Positions 1 through 8,386 of a DNA stretch of 64,000 nucleotides are shown here, piece by piece. Under the pieces are notes generated by a model that ran no database searches, was not told the origin of the DNA, and was given only the letters and a program-made list of their open reading frames with translations. Origin of the DNA: Microbacterium halotolerans. GTDB taxonomy: Bacteria > Actinomycetota > Actinomycetes > Actinomycetales > Microbacteriaceae. Where the stretch lies: positions 306,760 through 370,759 of the forward strand of contig NZ_KZ984051.1 in the NCBI RefSeq assembly GCF_003569805.1, given 5' to 3'. The position numbers and the translations under genes were made by a program. Within the stretch, counting starts at the first letter, position 1, and each line of letters begins with the position of its first letter.

Positions 1-472
1 ACGACTCGGCGTAGAACGGCACGGCGTAGAGACTGTCGTCGACCGTCAGCGCATCGCGCACGGGCGGCATCAGGTCGTCGACGTCGTACTCCTCGGCCGA
101 CGAGTACTCGGTGAGGTCGGCGAGCCAGCCGTTCTCGGCCCAGATCGGCACCTCGTACGATCCGATCGTCATGATGTCGTACTGGCCACCGCCCGTCGAG
201 ATGTCGGTGGTGACCTTGTCGCGGAGGTCGTTCTCCTCCATCTGCACGAACTCGACCCTGATGTCCTCGTGCTCCTCGTGGAAGGCGTCCGCGAGCTCCT
301 GCATGTCGACCATCTGGGGGTTGTTCACGGTCGCGAGGGTCAGCGTCGTGACGCCGTCCTCACCGCCGCCACCTCCGCCCCCGCCCGCGCCGGCGCAGCT
401 GGCCAGCAGCGCGCCGCTTGCGAGAAGGCCGACCCCTGCGACGATGCGTCGGCGGCCTGTGTGCTGTGTCAT
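1..472 (-). CDS. Polyol-type ABC transporter solute-binding lipoprotein (partial, runs off left edge)
   Basis: Only the first ~157 residues are in the window. The start has basic residues, a short hydrophobic stretch and a lipobox ending at Cys26 (ALLASC), followed by a Gly-rich linker, so the product should be a membrane-anchored extracytoplasmic binding protein. The segment GQYDIMTIGSYEVPIW and the following WLADL resemble sorbitol/mannitol-binding proteins of the SmoE type (family knowledge). It is divergent from the DeoR/aldolase/dehydrogenase operon, which fits import of a polyol that those enzymes degrade. The permeases would lie outside the window. The exact substrate is not shown by the sequence. 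Confidence 0.85.
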   Translation of the reverse strand, partial: MTQHTGRRRIVAGVGLLASGALLASCAGAGGGGGGGGEDGVTTLTLATVNNPQMVDMQELADAFHEEHEDIRVEFVQMEENDLRDKVTTDISTGGGQYDIMTIGSYEVPIWAENGWLADLTEYSSAEEYDVDDLMPPVRDALTVDDSLYAVPFYAES

Positions 473-512
473 GATGTGCCCTTTCGTCTTCGTTGACCCG
501 ATGGCACGGTCG

Positions 513-623
513 GATGTGTGGTTCCGACCGCTGAGCGAACTAAACGATGCCCGATCGCGAGGAAAACCACAAGACCAGATGTGAGTTTGTGACGGAATCG
601 CCACATCCGGATGTGTGTTTGTG
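513..623. promoter_or_regulatory. Repeated GATGTG-type operator half-sites in the divergent promoter region
   Basis: Within the 231-bp gap between the binding-protein gene and the DeoR gene, a GATGTGnG(T/G)TT motif occurs three times in the same orientation, at 513, 578 and 610. The last two copies (GATGTGAGTTTGTG and GATGTGTGTTTGTG) differ at one base and lie exactly 32 bp apart, about three helical turns. DeoR-family repressors commonly bind such direct repeats. The link to the adjacent regulator is inference. Confidence 0.45.
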
Positions 624-703
624 TTGCGATTGCGGCCGCGGCGGGCCACAATTCAAGAGGGCGCCCGACATCGGGAGCCCGGCCCGCATCGCGAAGGAGC
701 GAC

Positions 704-1462
704 ATGTACCCCGCCGAGCGCCAGAGCGAGATCGTCCGTCTCGCGCGCACAGGCGACGGCAGCGTGACGATCTCCTCGCTCACCGATCACCTCGACGTCA
801 CGGCGGAGACCATCCGACGCGACCTCTCCGTGCTCGAACGGCAGGGAATCCTGCACCGGCACCGCGGCGGCGCGGTGCTGCGCGAGCCCGAACCGTTCGA
901 GGCGGCGATCGGCAGCCGCAACGAGCGCGAACGCGACGCGAAGCTGTCGATCGCCGCGCGCATCATCGAGCTGCTGCCGGACGACGGGGTCGTGATGATG
1001 GACTCCGGGTCGACGACGCACGTGCTCGCCGAGGTGTTCCCCGACAGGGATCTCACCGTCGTGACCAACAACATCCCGGCGATCTCGCTGCTGGCCGAAC
1101 GGCCGCGGCTGTCGGTGTTCGCGCTGCCTGGGCGCGTCCGCCACGTCACTCACGGCGCCGTCGATCTGTGGGGTTGGCAGCGTCTCACCAAGCTGCGCGG
1201 CGACGTGGCGGTCGTCGGCGCCAACGGCGTGACGTCGCACGGCGCGACGACGACGGTGCCAGAGGAAGCGGCGCTGAAGTCGGCCCTGGTGAGGTCCGCA
1301 CGTTTCAGGGTGCTGGCGGTGACGTCGTCGAAGCTCGGCCGCGAGTCGTTCTGCCGCTACGCCGATCTCGACGAGTTCGACGTCGTCGTCACCGATTCCG
1401 CCGCTCCCCCCGATATCGCCGACGAGATCAGGGCCGCAGGCCCCGAGCTGATCCTCGCCTGA
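704..1462 (+). CDS. DeoR/GlpR-family transcriptional regulator
   Basis: A 252-aa protein with an N-terminal winged HTH (residues ~5-55, including TAETIRRDLSVLE, the family recognition-helix region) and a DeoR C-terminal sensor domain with the DSGSTTH phosphate-sugar binding motif. The ATG at 704 is chosen because a GAAGGAGC ribosome site lies 4-12 nt upstream; longer in-frame starts lack one. The gene leads an aldolase-dehydrogenase-kinase operon and is divergent from a binding-protein gene, so it probably represses both and responds to a sugar phosphate. The inducer is unknown. Confidence 0.9.
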   Translation: MYPAERQSEIVRLARTGDGSVTISSLTDHLDVTAETIRRDLSVLERQGILHRHRGGAVLREPEPFEAAIGSRNERERDAKLSIAARIIELLPDDGVVMMDSGSTTHVLAEVFPDRDLTVVTNNIPAISLLAERPRLSVFALPGRVRHVTHGAVDLWGWQRLTKLRGDVAVVGANGVTSHGATTTVPEEAALKSALVRSARFRVLAVTSSKLGRESFCRYADLDEFDVVVTDSAAPPDIADEIRAAGPELILA

Positions 1463-1490
1463 TTCCACACGACCACCTCAACGGAGAGAC

Positions 1491-2309
1491 ATGCCCCTCG
1501 TCACCACCGACCGCATCCTCGCTGGCCGCCGGGTCGTTCCGGCGTTCAACGTGATCCAGCTCGAGCATGCGGAGGCGATCGTCGTCGGCGCAGAGGGTGC
1601 GTCGTCACCCGTGGTGCTGCAGATCTCGGAGAACGCCGCGAAGTACCACGGGTCGCTTGCGCCCATCGCGCTCGCCAGTCGCCGCATCGCGGAGTCCGCA
1701 CAGGTCGATGTCGCGCTGCACCTCGACCACGCCGAGCACGAGGCGCTCGTGAGGGAGGCGCTGCGACTCGGGTTCACGTCGGTGATGTTCGACGCGGCGA
1801 CGTCGCCGTACGACGAGAACGTCTCGCGCACCGCACAGATCGTCGCAGAGGCGCACGAGCACGGGGCATGGGTCGAGGCGGAGCTCGGTGAGATCGGCGG
1901 CAAGGACGGCGCCCACGCTCCGGGCGTGCGCACCGACCCGGATGAGGCGGTCGCCTTCGTGGAGGCGACCGGAGTCGACGCGCTGGCCGTCGCCGTCGGC
2001 AGCTCCCACGCCATGACCTCGCGCGACGCCGCGCTCGATCTCGACCTGATCGCCGCGCTGCGCGAGGCCGTTCCCGTTCCGCTGGTGCTGCACGGCTCCA
2101 GCGGCGTCGCGGATGCCGACATCCGACGTGCGATCGACGCGGGCATGCGCAAGATCAACGTGTCCACGCACCTGAACTCGATCATGACCGCGGCCGTTCG
2201 CGAAGCCCTCGCCTCGGACGAGCGACTGGTCGACCCCCGAAGATATCTTGCGCCGGGGCGCGACGCCGTCGCCCGAGAGGTGACCAGACTCTGTGGGGTG
2301 ATCTCATGA
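1491..2309 (+). CDS. Class II (zinc-dependent) ketose-bisphosphate aldolase, GatY/KbaY/Fba-like
   Basis: A 272-aa TIM-barrel protein. Zinc and active-site signatures are visible: HLDH at residues 77-80, EAELGEIGG, VGSSHAM, VLHGSSG and the phosphate-site segment INVSTHLN. The family cleaves fructose- or tagatose-1,6-bisphosphate (or a related ketose phosphate) into two trioses. The gene begins 28 bp after the regulator and ends in an ATGA overlap with the dehydrogenase. With a polyol binding protein, a dehydrogenase and a kinase around it, a tagatose- or other ketose-phosphate aldolase in polyol breakdown is more likely than the glycolytic Fba. The substrate is inferred. Confidence 0.85.
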   Translation: MPLVTTDRILAGRRVVPAFNVIQLEHAEAIVVGAEGASSPVVLQISENAAKYHGSLAPIALASRRIAESAQVDVALHLDHAEHEALVREALRLGFTSVMFDAATSPYDENVSRTAQIVAEAHEHGAWVEAELGEIGGKDGAHAPGVRTDPDEAVAFVEATGVDALAVAVGSSHAMTSRDAALDLDLIAALREAVPVPLVLHGSSGVADADIRRAIDAGMRKINVSTHLNSIMTAAVREALASDERLVDPRRYLAPGRDAVAREVTRLCGVIS

Positions 2310-3298
2310 AGGCAGTCGTCTTCACCCAGCCAGGCGAGTTCGAGTACCAGACGATCCCCGACCCGACGCCGGGCCCGCGCGATGCGCTCATCGAGGTCGC
2401 GGCATCCGGAATCTGCGGCACCGACCTGCACATCCTGGAGGGCGAGTTCAGCGACACCTTCCCGGTGGTGCCCGGTCACGAGTTCGCCGGCACCGTGCTC
2501 GAGGTGGGCGGCGAGGTCACGCATGTGAGGCCGGGTGACCGCGTCGGGGTGAACCCGTCGAACATCTGCCACGAGTGCCGGTACTGCAAGAAGGGGCTGA
2601 CGAACCTCTGCGAGGTCGCCGGCGGCTACGGCACGAGCTGGAACGGCGGCGCCGCCGAGTTCTGCGCCGTCGACCAGCGTCACCTGGTGAAGCTGCCCGA
2701 CCACGTCGACGTGCGCGACGCGACCCTGATCGAACCGCTCTCGTGCGCCATCAGGGGCTATGACGTGCTGAAGACACAGATGGGCAACCGCGCGCTGATC
2801 TACGGTGCGGGCACGATGGGTCTGATGATGCTGCAGCTCGCCAAGCGCGCGGGCGTCGCGAGCGTCGAGGTCGTCGATCTCAACCCGGCCAAGCTCGAGG
2901 TGGCGCGGCAGCTCGGCTGCGACGCCGCGGTGACCAGCGCCGATGAGCTCGATCGGCCGTACGGCTGGGAGCTCGTCGTGGACGCGACGGGCAACCAGCA
3001 CGCGATCCAGGACGGGCTGGGGCGCGTGGACCGCGGCGGCACGTTCCTGCAGTTCGGTGTGGCCTCGTATGACGCGCGCGCCACGATCGAGCCGTACCGG
3101 ATCTTCAGGCACGAGATCACGATCACCGGGTCGATGGCGACGCTGAACTCGTACGACCGCGCCGCCGATCTGTTCGCGACAGGGGTGATTCCGCCCGAGG
3201 TGTTCATCAGCGACAGGGTGCCGCTGGCCCAGTACGGCGACGCGCTCGAGCTGTTCCGCGCGGGGCGCGGGCGCAAGGTGCAGGTGGTGCCGGCATGA
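2306..3298 (+). CDS. Zinc-binding medium-chain alcohol/polyol dehydrogenase
   Basis: A 330-aa MDR-family oxidoreductase. Catalytic zinc ligands appear as Cys37 (GICGTD) and His58-Glu59 (PGHEF). A structural zinc site is formed by Cys88, Cys91, Cys94 and Cys102. The Rossmann fold carries YGAGTMGLMML. The family oxidises sorbitol, galactitol, threonine and similar alcohols with NAD(P). It overlaps both neighbours by ATGA, so translation is coupled to the aldolase and kinase. The expected role is polyol to ketose, the first step of the pathway. The substrate is not determined by the sequence. Confidence 0.88.
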   Translation: MKAVVFTQPGEFEYQTIPDPTPGPRDALIEVAASGICGTDLHILEGEFSDTFPVVPGHEFAGTVLEVGGEVTHVRPGDRVGVNPSNICHECRYCKKGLTNLCEVAGGYGTSWNGGAAEFCAVDQRHLVKLPDHVDVRDATLIEPLSCAIRGYDVLKTQMGNRALIYGAGTMGLMMLQLAKRAGVASVEVVDLNPAKLEVARQLGCDAAVTSADELDRPYGWELVVDATGNQHAIQDGLGRVDRGGTFLQFGVASYDARATIEPYRIFRHEITITGSMATLNSYDRAADLFATGVIPPEVFISDRVPLAQYGDALELFRAGRGRKVQVVPA

Positions 3299-3987
3299 GC
3301 GAGGCAGGACGGACGACGGCTGATGCCGGGGGTGCGTCAGACGCGGCTCCGGATGGCCCGGCAGCCGAGGTTGCGACGATCGATGATCTGCGCGCTCGGG
3401 TGCGCGATCTCGCGGCCACCGGCATCCGACGCATCATCGGGATCACCGGTGCGCCCGGGGCGGGGAAGTCCACGGTCGCCGAAGCGCTGGTCGCCGACGG
3501 CGTCTCGGTGCTCGTCGGGATGGACGGCTACCACTTCGCCGACCGACTGCTGCACGCGCGCGGCCTGCATGATCGCAAGGGCGCCCCGCACACCTTCGAC
3601 GTCGACGGCTTCGTCTCACTGCTCGAGCGCATCAGGGCGCAGGGCCCGGATGACGGCGAGCTGTACGCGCCGTACTTCGACCGCGAGCTGGACGAGCCGA
3701 TCGGCAGCTGCGTGCCGGTGCGCGCAGACGTTCCCGTCGTGATCGTGGAGGGGAACTACCTGCTGCACGATGCCGACGGCTGGGAGGGCGTGCGCGATCT
3801 GCTCGACGAGGCGTGGTTCCTCGACCCGGGCGACGACACCCGCGTCGAGCGTCTCATCGCCCGCCACGAGCGCTTCGGCCGCGGCCGCGCGGAAGCGCTG
3901 GAGCGCGCCACCGGCAGCGACGAGCTCAACGCACAGCTGATCCGCGCCACCCGCTCCCTTGCCGACCGAGTGTTCTCGGTGCGGTGA
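3295..3987 (+). CDS. P-loop nucleoside/sugar kinase family protein (uridine kinase/PanK-like fold)
   Basis: A 230-aa protein with a Walker A motif GAPGAGKST at residues 52-60, an MDGYH segment typical of the phosphoribulokinase/uridine kinase/PanK superfamily, and VVIVEGNYLL as the second strand. Proteins of this group beside sugar operons are often annotated as nucleoside/nucleotide kinase family or act as sugar kinases. Because it is translationally coupled (ATGA) to a polyol dehydrogenase and an aldolase, phosphorylation of the ketose produced by the dehydrogenase is a reasonable inference. The N-terminal ~45 residues are a variable extension. Confidence 0.8.
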   Translation: MSEAGRTTADAGGASDAAPDGPAAEVATIDDLRARVRDLAATGIRRIIGITGAPGAGKSTVAEALVADGVSVLVGMDGYHFADRLLHARGLHDRKGAPHTFDVDGFVSLLERIRAQGPDDGELYAPYFDRELDEPIGSCVPVRADVPVVIVEGNYLLHDADGWEGVRDLLDEAWFLDPGDDTRVERLIARHERFGRGRAEALERATGSDELNAQLIRATRSLADRVFSVR

Positions 3988-4062
3988 GAGCGGGACGGGC
4001 GCTGGAAGCGGCGGCGGACCGGCACATCAGCGAGAGCACCGCAGCGCCGGACACACGGCGCG

Positions 4063-4236
4063 TCACCGACGGTGTCGCGCGTCTGCGTCTCTCATCCGGC
4101 GCAGCCAGTACCCGCAGAACTCATGCCAGCGGAGCGAGCGCTCCCGCCGGAGCTCAGCCTGCATCGCGATCTCGTCGAGGAAGAGCTGTGTGTTCTTCGG
4201 GCCGTAGGTCGTGGCCCAGTGACCATTGCCGATCAT
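4063..4236 (-). CDS. Small basic protein of unknown function (57 aa)
   Basis: Not recognised. The ATG at 4236 is preceded by a near-perfect ribosome site (GAGGAGG, 4 nt upstream), the main reason for calling it. The product is soluble-looking, rich in Arg, Trp and Tyr (begins MIGNGHWATTYGPKNT, contains WHEFCGYWLRRM) and has no membrane segment. It lies 191 bp downstream of the SDR on the same strand and may be the last cistron of that operon or separate. A longer reading frame through the SDR region exists but has no ribosome site. Confidence 0.5.
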   Translation of the reverse strand: MIGNGHWATTYGPKNTQLFLDEIAMQAELRRERSLRWHEFCGYWLRRMRDADARHRR

Positions 4237-4427
4237 GTCGCCTCCTCGATCGCCCGTGTCCTGCGACTGTACATCCGGCGTCTCTCGCGCGGAAGGGCAC
4301 CCGTGCGACGTGCTGAGCACGGGACCCGCAGAAGCGGAGGGGCGACGATCGCACGCGAACAGCTCGAGCAGTACATCGCTGAGCATGCGGCGTAGGCACG
4401 TCGGAGGCGCCCTCATGTCGTCACCGA

Positions 4428-5222
4428 TCAGGCGTAGGACGTGTTGGACGTCGGGGTGATGACCATCTCGTTGACGCAGACGCGAGCAGGCAGGTCGGCG
4501 ATCCACCGGATCGCCTCGCCGACGTCCTCGGCGTTCAGCATGAGATCCCGCTCGGCCCGGCTCGGGGGATTCGGGCGTGTGTCCAGAATCTCGGTCGCGA
4601 CCTCGCCCGGACAGAAGTGCGTTGCCCTGACGCCGTTCAGTCGTTCCTGGGCGTTGATCGTTTCGGCGAGGGCGCCCAATGCGGTCTTGCTCGTCGAGTA
4701 GGCAGCGCCAGCGGTGGGTGCGAACTTCCATCCGGCCCAGGAGGATACGAGCACTATCAGGCCGTCTCGACCGGAGCGCATCCCCGGCAGCACGGCGTGC
4801 ACCGCCCGCACCGCGCCGGTCAGATTGACGTCGAGCACGCGCTCGTAGTCTTCCGGTGCGCCGTCGCTCCAGAACCGATTCGGGACATTCGTGCCGGCGC
4901 TGTAGACCAGCGTGCGCACCGCCCCATGCCGTCGGATGATCTCCTGCGCCGCCGCGACGACCAGACCTGCGTCGCCGACATCGAGAGCAAGCGCCGAAGC
5001 GCGCCCGCCGGCCTCTCGAATCGCCTGGACGGTCGACTCCAGCTCGCTCTCACGTCTGCCCGAGACGATCACGTGCTCGGCGGAAGCGGCCAACGCGATC
5101 GCGACGCCTCTTCCGATTCCCGAGCCGCCGCCGATCACCCAGGCCGCCCCTGTCGTCACAGCGGAGACCTCCCCCTCATCGTCGGAACCGGCTGCACCGT
5201 CACGGTCTTCATCCCGGATCAT
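4428..5222 (-). CDS. Short-chain dehydrogenase/reductase (SDR)
   Basis: A 264-aa classical SDR. The cofactor motif GGGSGIGRG lies at ~31-39, the catalytic Ser in VLVSSWAG and the catalytic Tyr/Lys in YSTSK. The start MIRDED at 5222 overlaps the upstream permease stop by ATGA, so it is the distal gene of the ABC-importer operon. The likely task is oxidation or reduction of a sugar, sugar acid or polyol taken up by that importer. The N-terminal ~20 residues are acidic and unusual, so a start slightly further in is possible. Confidence 0.87.
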   Translation of the reverse strand: MIRDEDRDGAAGSDDEGEVSAVTTGAAWVIGGGSGIGRGVAIALAASAEHVIVSGRRESELESTVQAIREAGGRASALALDVGDAGLVVAAAQEIIRRHGAVRTLVYSAGTNVPNRFWSDGAPEDYERVLDVNLTGAVRAVHAVLPGMRSGRDGLIVLVSSWAGWKFAPTAGAAYSTSKTALGALAETINAQERLNGVRATHFCPGEVATEILDTRPNPPSRAERDLMLNAEDVGEAIRWIADLPARVCVNEMVITPTSNTSYA

Positions 5223-6079
5223 CCCTTCGTCGCGCCAGCGGTGAGGCCGCTGACGACGTACTTCTGCGCGATCAGCGCGATCACCATCACCGGCAGCGTG
5301 ATCACGACAGCGGCCGCCATGAGACCGCCCCAGTCGACCGACGCGTAGCTGGTGAAGTTCACGATCGCCACCGGAAGCGTTCGTGTGTCCTGATTCGAGA
5401 GCACCAGCGCGAACAGGAAGTTGTTCCAGCTGAAGATGAACGCCAGGATCGTCGCCGTCGCGATTCCCGGAACGGAAAGCGGCAGCACGACCCGCAGGAA
5501 CGCACCGATCCTGCTCGACCCGTCGATCTGGGCGGCTTCCTCGAGCTCCTCGGGAATGCCCTCGAAGAAGCTCGACATGATCGCCACCACCAGCGGCATC
5601 GTCACGAAGATGTGGGTGAGGATCAGAACCGTATAGGTGCCGACCAGCTGGATCTGGGAGAACAGGAAGTACCACGGCACCAGCAGGCTCACACCGGGAA
5701 TGATGCGGGCCATCAGCAGGAACGTGGTGGCTCTCTTCACTCTGAACCGCGCGATACCGTACGCGGCGGGGATCCCGAGCACCAGAGCGATGAGCGTCGC
5801 CCCGGTGCCGACGACAACGCTGTTCAGGATGAAGGAGCCGAACGCCTGCGCGCCGAACACCGTGCCGAAGTTGTCGAGCGTGGGCGTGAAGTCGAACGTC
5901 TTGCTCGGGTCGACGATCTCGAGATTCGTCTTCAGGCTCGCAAGGAGCATCCAGAGCAGCGGCGCGATGAACGCGCACACGACGAGCACGATGCCGATCG
6001 CGCGTGCTGCTCCCCCGACGATCTGAACCGGGCGTCGGCGACTGCGACCGCGCGCGGAGCTTACGGTGACGGCGCTCAC
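5219..6079 (-). CDS. Carbohydrate ABC transporter permease (MalG type)
   Basis: A 286-aa inner-membrane permease with about six TM helices. The cytoplasmic EAA loop reads PEELEEAAQIDGSSR followed by LPLSVPGI, the ATPase-docking motif of carbohydrate uptake family 1 permeases. The start is GTG in a GTGA overlap with the preceding permease, so the two subunits are translationally coupled. It pairs with the 6076-7014 permease and the 7065-8351 binding protein. No ATPase gene is present; in actinobacteria a shared MsiK-type ATPase often serves such importers (family knowledge). Confidence 0.92.
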   Translation of the reverse strand: MSAVTVSSARGRSRRRPVQIVGGAARAIGIVLVVCAFIAPLLWMLLASLKTNLEIVDPSKTFDFTPTLDNFGTVFGAQAFGSFILNSVVVGTGATLIALVLGIPAAYGIARFRVKRATTFLLMARIIPGVSLLVPWYFLFSQIQLVGTYTVLILTHIFVTMPLVVAIMSSFFEGIPEELEEAAQIDGSSRIGAFLRVVLPLSVPGIATATILAFIFSWNNFLFALVLSNQDTRTLPVAIVNFTSYASVDWGGLMAAAVVITLPVMVIALIAQKYVVSGLTAGATKG

Positions 6080-7014
6080 GAGGCGACCTCCTTCTTACGC
6101 ATGATGGCGAGGACCGAGAGCACGATGACGATGAACATGAAGAACAGCATCAGCAGCGCCGACGCCCGCCCGTAGTTGGAGTACTCGAACGCGTCGCTGT
6201 AGGCGAGGATGTTCAACGTCTCGGCCTCATGGCTGGAACCGCCGCCTCGGCCTTTCGTCGCGTAGATGATGTCGAACGTCTTGAGCGCGTCGATTGCTCG
6301 AAGCAGCGCAGCCGCTGCGATGACGGGCGTCAGCAGCGGGAGGGTGATGTGCCAGAACCGCTGCCAGGCATTGGCACCGTCGACCCTCGCGGCCTCGTCC
6401 GGTTCGTTGGGAAGGGTGGAGAGCCCCGCCAGCAGAATCAGCACGATCATCGGGGTCCACTGCCACACTTCCACGAAGAGCACCGTGTTGAGCGCCATGT
6501 CCTTGTCGGACAGCCAGCCCTGACGCGGCAGCCCGATGGCATCCATGAGCACGTTCACGAATCCGATGGTCGGCTCGAACAGCAGCAGCCACATCATGCC
6601 GACCGCTACCGGTGTCGCAACGAGCGGCAAGAGGATGAGGACCCGGACGAGGCCCTGCCCGCGGAACGTCTTGCGCAGCAGCATCGCGATCGCGAGTCCG
6701 ATCACGAGTTCGAGCAGCAGCGCCATGCCGGTGAAGTACGCGGTGCGCCACACCGCCGGCCAGAATCGGTTCGCATCCTGCAGCCAGTACGCGTAGTTGT
6801 CGAACCCGACGAAGTCGAATGGTCGTGTGACCGCGCCCTGCGCGTCCGTCAGCGAAAGGAAGATCGTGTACCCGATCGGAAAGGCGATCAGCAGCGTGAT
6901 GAACACGACCGGGGGTGCGATCAGGATCCACTTGAGGTTCGCGTCGACCCAGTCGATCGGCTTTCGCCGATTCACCTTCGCCGTCGTGCGCGCGTAGCTC
7001 GTGTGAGACATCAT
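6076..7014 (-). CDS. Sugar ABC transporter permease (MalF type)
   Basis: A 312-aa inner-membrane permease with about six TM helices; the EAA loop is PNEPDEAARVDGAN followed by ITLPLL. The start codon is the first of two adjacent ATGs, with AGGAGAACA just upstream. The gene follows the binding-protein gene after a strong intercistronic stem-loop and overlaps the next permease by GTGA. It forms the heterodimeric channel with the MalG-type partner. Confidence 0.92.
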   Translation of the reverse strand: MMSHTSYARTTAKVNRRKPIDWVDANLKWILIAPPVVFITLLIAFPIGYTIFLSLTDAQGAVTRPFDFVGFDNYAYWLQDANRFWPAVWRTAYFTGMALLLELVIGLAIAMLLRKTFRGQGLVRVLILLPLVATPVAVGMMWLLLFEPTIGFVNVLMDAIGLPRQGWLSDKDMALNTVLFVEVWQWTPMIVLILLAGLSTLPNEPDEAARVDGANAWQRFWHITLPLLTPVIAAAALLRAIDALKTFDIIYATKGRGGGSSHEAETLNILAYSDAFEYSNYGRASALLMLFFMFIVIVLSVLAIMRKKEVAS

Positions 7015-7026
7015 TGTTCTCCTCGA

Positions 7027-7062
7027 CGTCGGGCCCTCGGAAATTCATCCGAGGGCCCGACG
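7027..7062 (-). other. Intercistronic stem-loop between binding-protein and permease genes
   Basis: A perfect 15-bp inverted repeat (CGTCGGGCCCTCGGA and its complement) with a 6-nt loop lies 2 bp after the binding-protein stop and just before the permease ribosome site. No T-run follows, so it is probably not a full terminator. Such hairpins typically stabilise the upstream message, giving more binding protein than permease (family knowledge of malE-malF-type operons). Confidence 0.75.
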
Positions 7063-7064
7063 CA

Positions 7065-8351
7065 TCAGTCCTCGGAGTCCAGAAGTCCCTGGAACTCTTC
7101 GTCGGCCTGCTCCGCCGCCGACTCGACGTCTCCGCCCTCGATCGCCGTGATCGCAGGGCCGCCGACGATCTCACGGGCGGCCGCGACCTGCTCAAGAGCT
7201 GGACGGTCATGACCGACCGCGCCGTCACCGAGGTCGCGGACGATGTCTACCAACCCGGCGGGGAAACCCGATGTGGCGCTCTCATCCGCCCACGCCGACT
7301 CACGGGCGACCGGGACGGTCGCCTCGGAGAGCAGCCGCTTCGTGTTCTCCTCGTTCGACGCCCACTTGATGAACTCCCACGCGGCGTCCTTGTTCTCGGA
7401 GAACTCGTTGATCCCGACGGTCTGCGGAACGATGTTGTAGAAGTTCGAGCCGGCCGGCCCTTCAGGGAACCGCCCGAAGCCGACCGTGTCGACGACGGCC
7501 GAGTTGTCCTCATCGAGGAACGTATACGCCTGGCTGTCGGCGTCGAGGTAGAAGGCGGCGTTCCCCTGCGCGAAGATCGCGGACGCCTCGACCCACCCCA
7601 TGTTCGTCGAGCCGGGAGGGCCGTAGTCGCGCAGCAGGTCACCATAGAACTCGTAGCCCGCAATCGCTTCGGGAGTGTCGATGGCGGCGTTGCCGTCCTC
7701 GTCTTGGAAGTCACCGCCGAAGCTGTAGATGAACGATGACAGCTGCGTCACCACCGGCACTCGGGCGCCCCTCATCGCGATCCCGTAGAAGCCGTTGTCC
7801 GGGTCGTTGAGCTCCGCTGCCGCGTCCTCGAGCTCGTCGAGCGTCTGCGGAACCTCGATTCCCGCCTCGTCGAGGAGGTCCGAACGGTAGTACATGATGT
7901 GACGCTCAGTCATCACGGGCACGCCGTACACGGTGCCGTCGAGCTGCACCGCGTCGCGAGCGGCCGACTGGAAGTCCTCCCAGTTCCAGTCGGCGTCCTC
8001 TTCGACGTAGTCGGTCATGTCCGCAAGCCAGCCGTTGCGCGAGAACTCGCGCATCACGTCCTGCACCTGGTAGGCCATGATGTCGAAGTCGGACGACTGT
8101 GCGTTCAGCTTCACCTTGAACGTGTCGTTGAGCTGCTCGTTGCCGTACGCCTCGATGTTGACTGTGACGCCGGTCTCGTCCTCGTACGTCGCTGCGAGTT
8201 CTTTGAGCCCCTCGACCCACGGGCTGTTCGCCGCGATGACGGTGAGCTCGTCGGAGTCGCCTTCGCCGCCGCACGCGGCGAGGCCGAGCACCAGTGCGCC
8301 GACGGCAGGGGCGACGACCGCAAGGCGCCGCTTGGGAGTGCTGATGAACAT
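7065..8351 (-). CDS. Sugar ABC transporter solute-binding lipoprotein
   Basis: A 428-aa family-1 extracellular binding protein. The basic N-terminus, hydrophobic core and lipobox VLGLAAC mark it as a lipoprotein. Typical features follow: WVEGLKELAATYEDETGV, DIMAYQ, GVPVMTERHIMYYRSDLL and, near the C-terminus, AAWEFIKW. The ATG at 8351 has AGGACAACG upstream. It captures the substrate of the two downstream permeases. The accompanying SDR and 2-hydroxyacid dehydrogenase suggest a sugar or sugar-acid derivative, but the ligand cannot be read from the sequence. Confidence 0.93.
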   Translation of the reverse strand: MFISTPKRRLAVVAPAVGALVLGLAACGGEGDSDELTVIAANSPWVEGLKELAATYEDETGVTVNIEAYGNEQLNDTFKVKLNAQSSDFDIMAYQVQDVMREFSRNGWLADMTDYVEEDADWNWEDFQSAARDAVQLDGTVYGVPVMTERHIMYYRSDLLDEAGIEVPQTLDELEDAAAELNDPDNGFYGIAMRGARVPVVTQLSSFIYSFGGDFQDEDGNAAIDTPEAIAGYEFYGDLLRDYGPPGSTNMGWVEASAIFAQGNAAFYLDADSQAYTFLDEDNSAVVDTVGFGRFPEGPAGSNFYNIVPQTVGINEFSENKDAAWEFIKWASNEENTKRLLSEATVPVARESAWADESATSGFPAGLVDIVRDLGDGAVGHDRPALEQVAAAREIVGGPAITAIEGGDVESAAEQADEEFQGLLDSED

Positions 8352-8386
8352 CGTTGTCCTATCTGTGTGGTGTTTCGTCGCTGGGT

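Noticed and set aside
4072..4395. A 107-codon plus-strand frame overlapping the small minus-strand ORF
   Set aside because: It has no ribosome site, whereas the minus-strand frame has a near-ideal one; only one can be the real gene.
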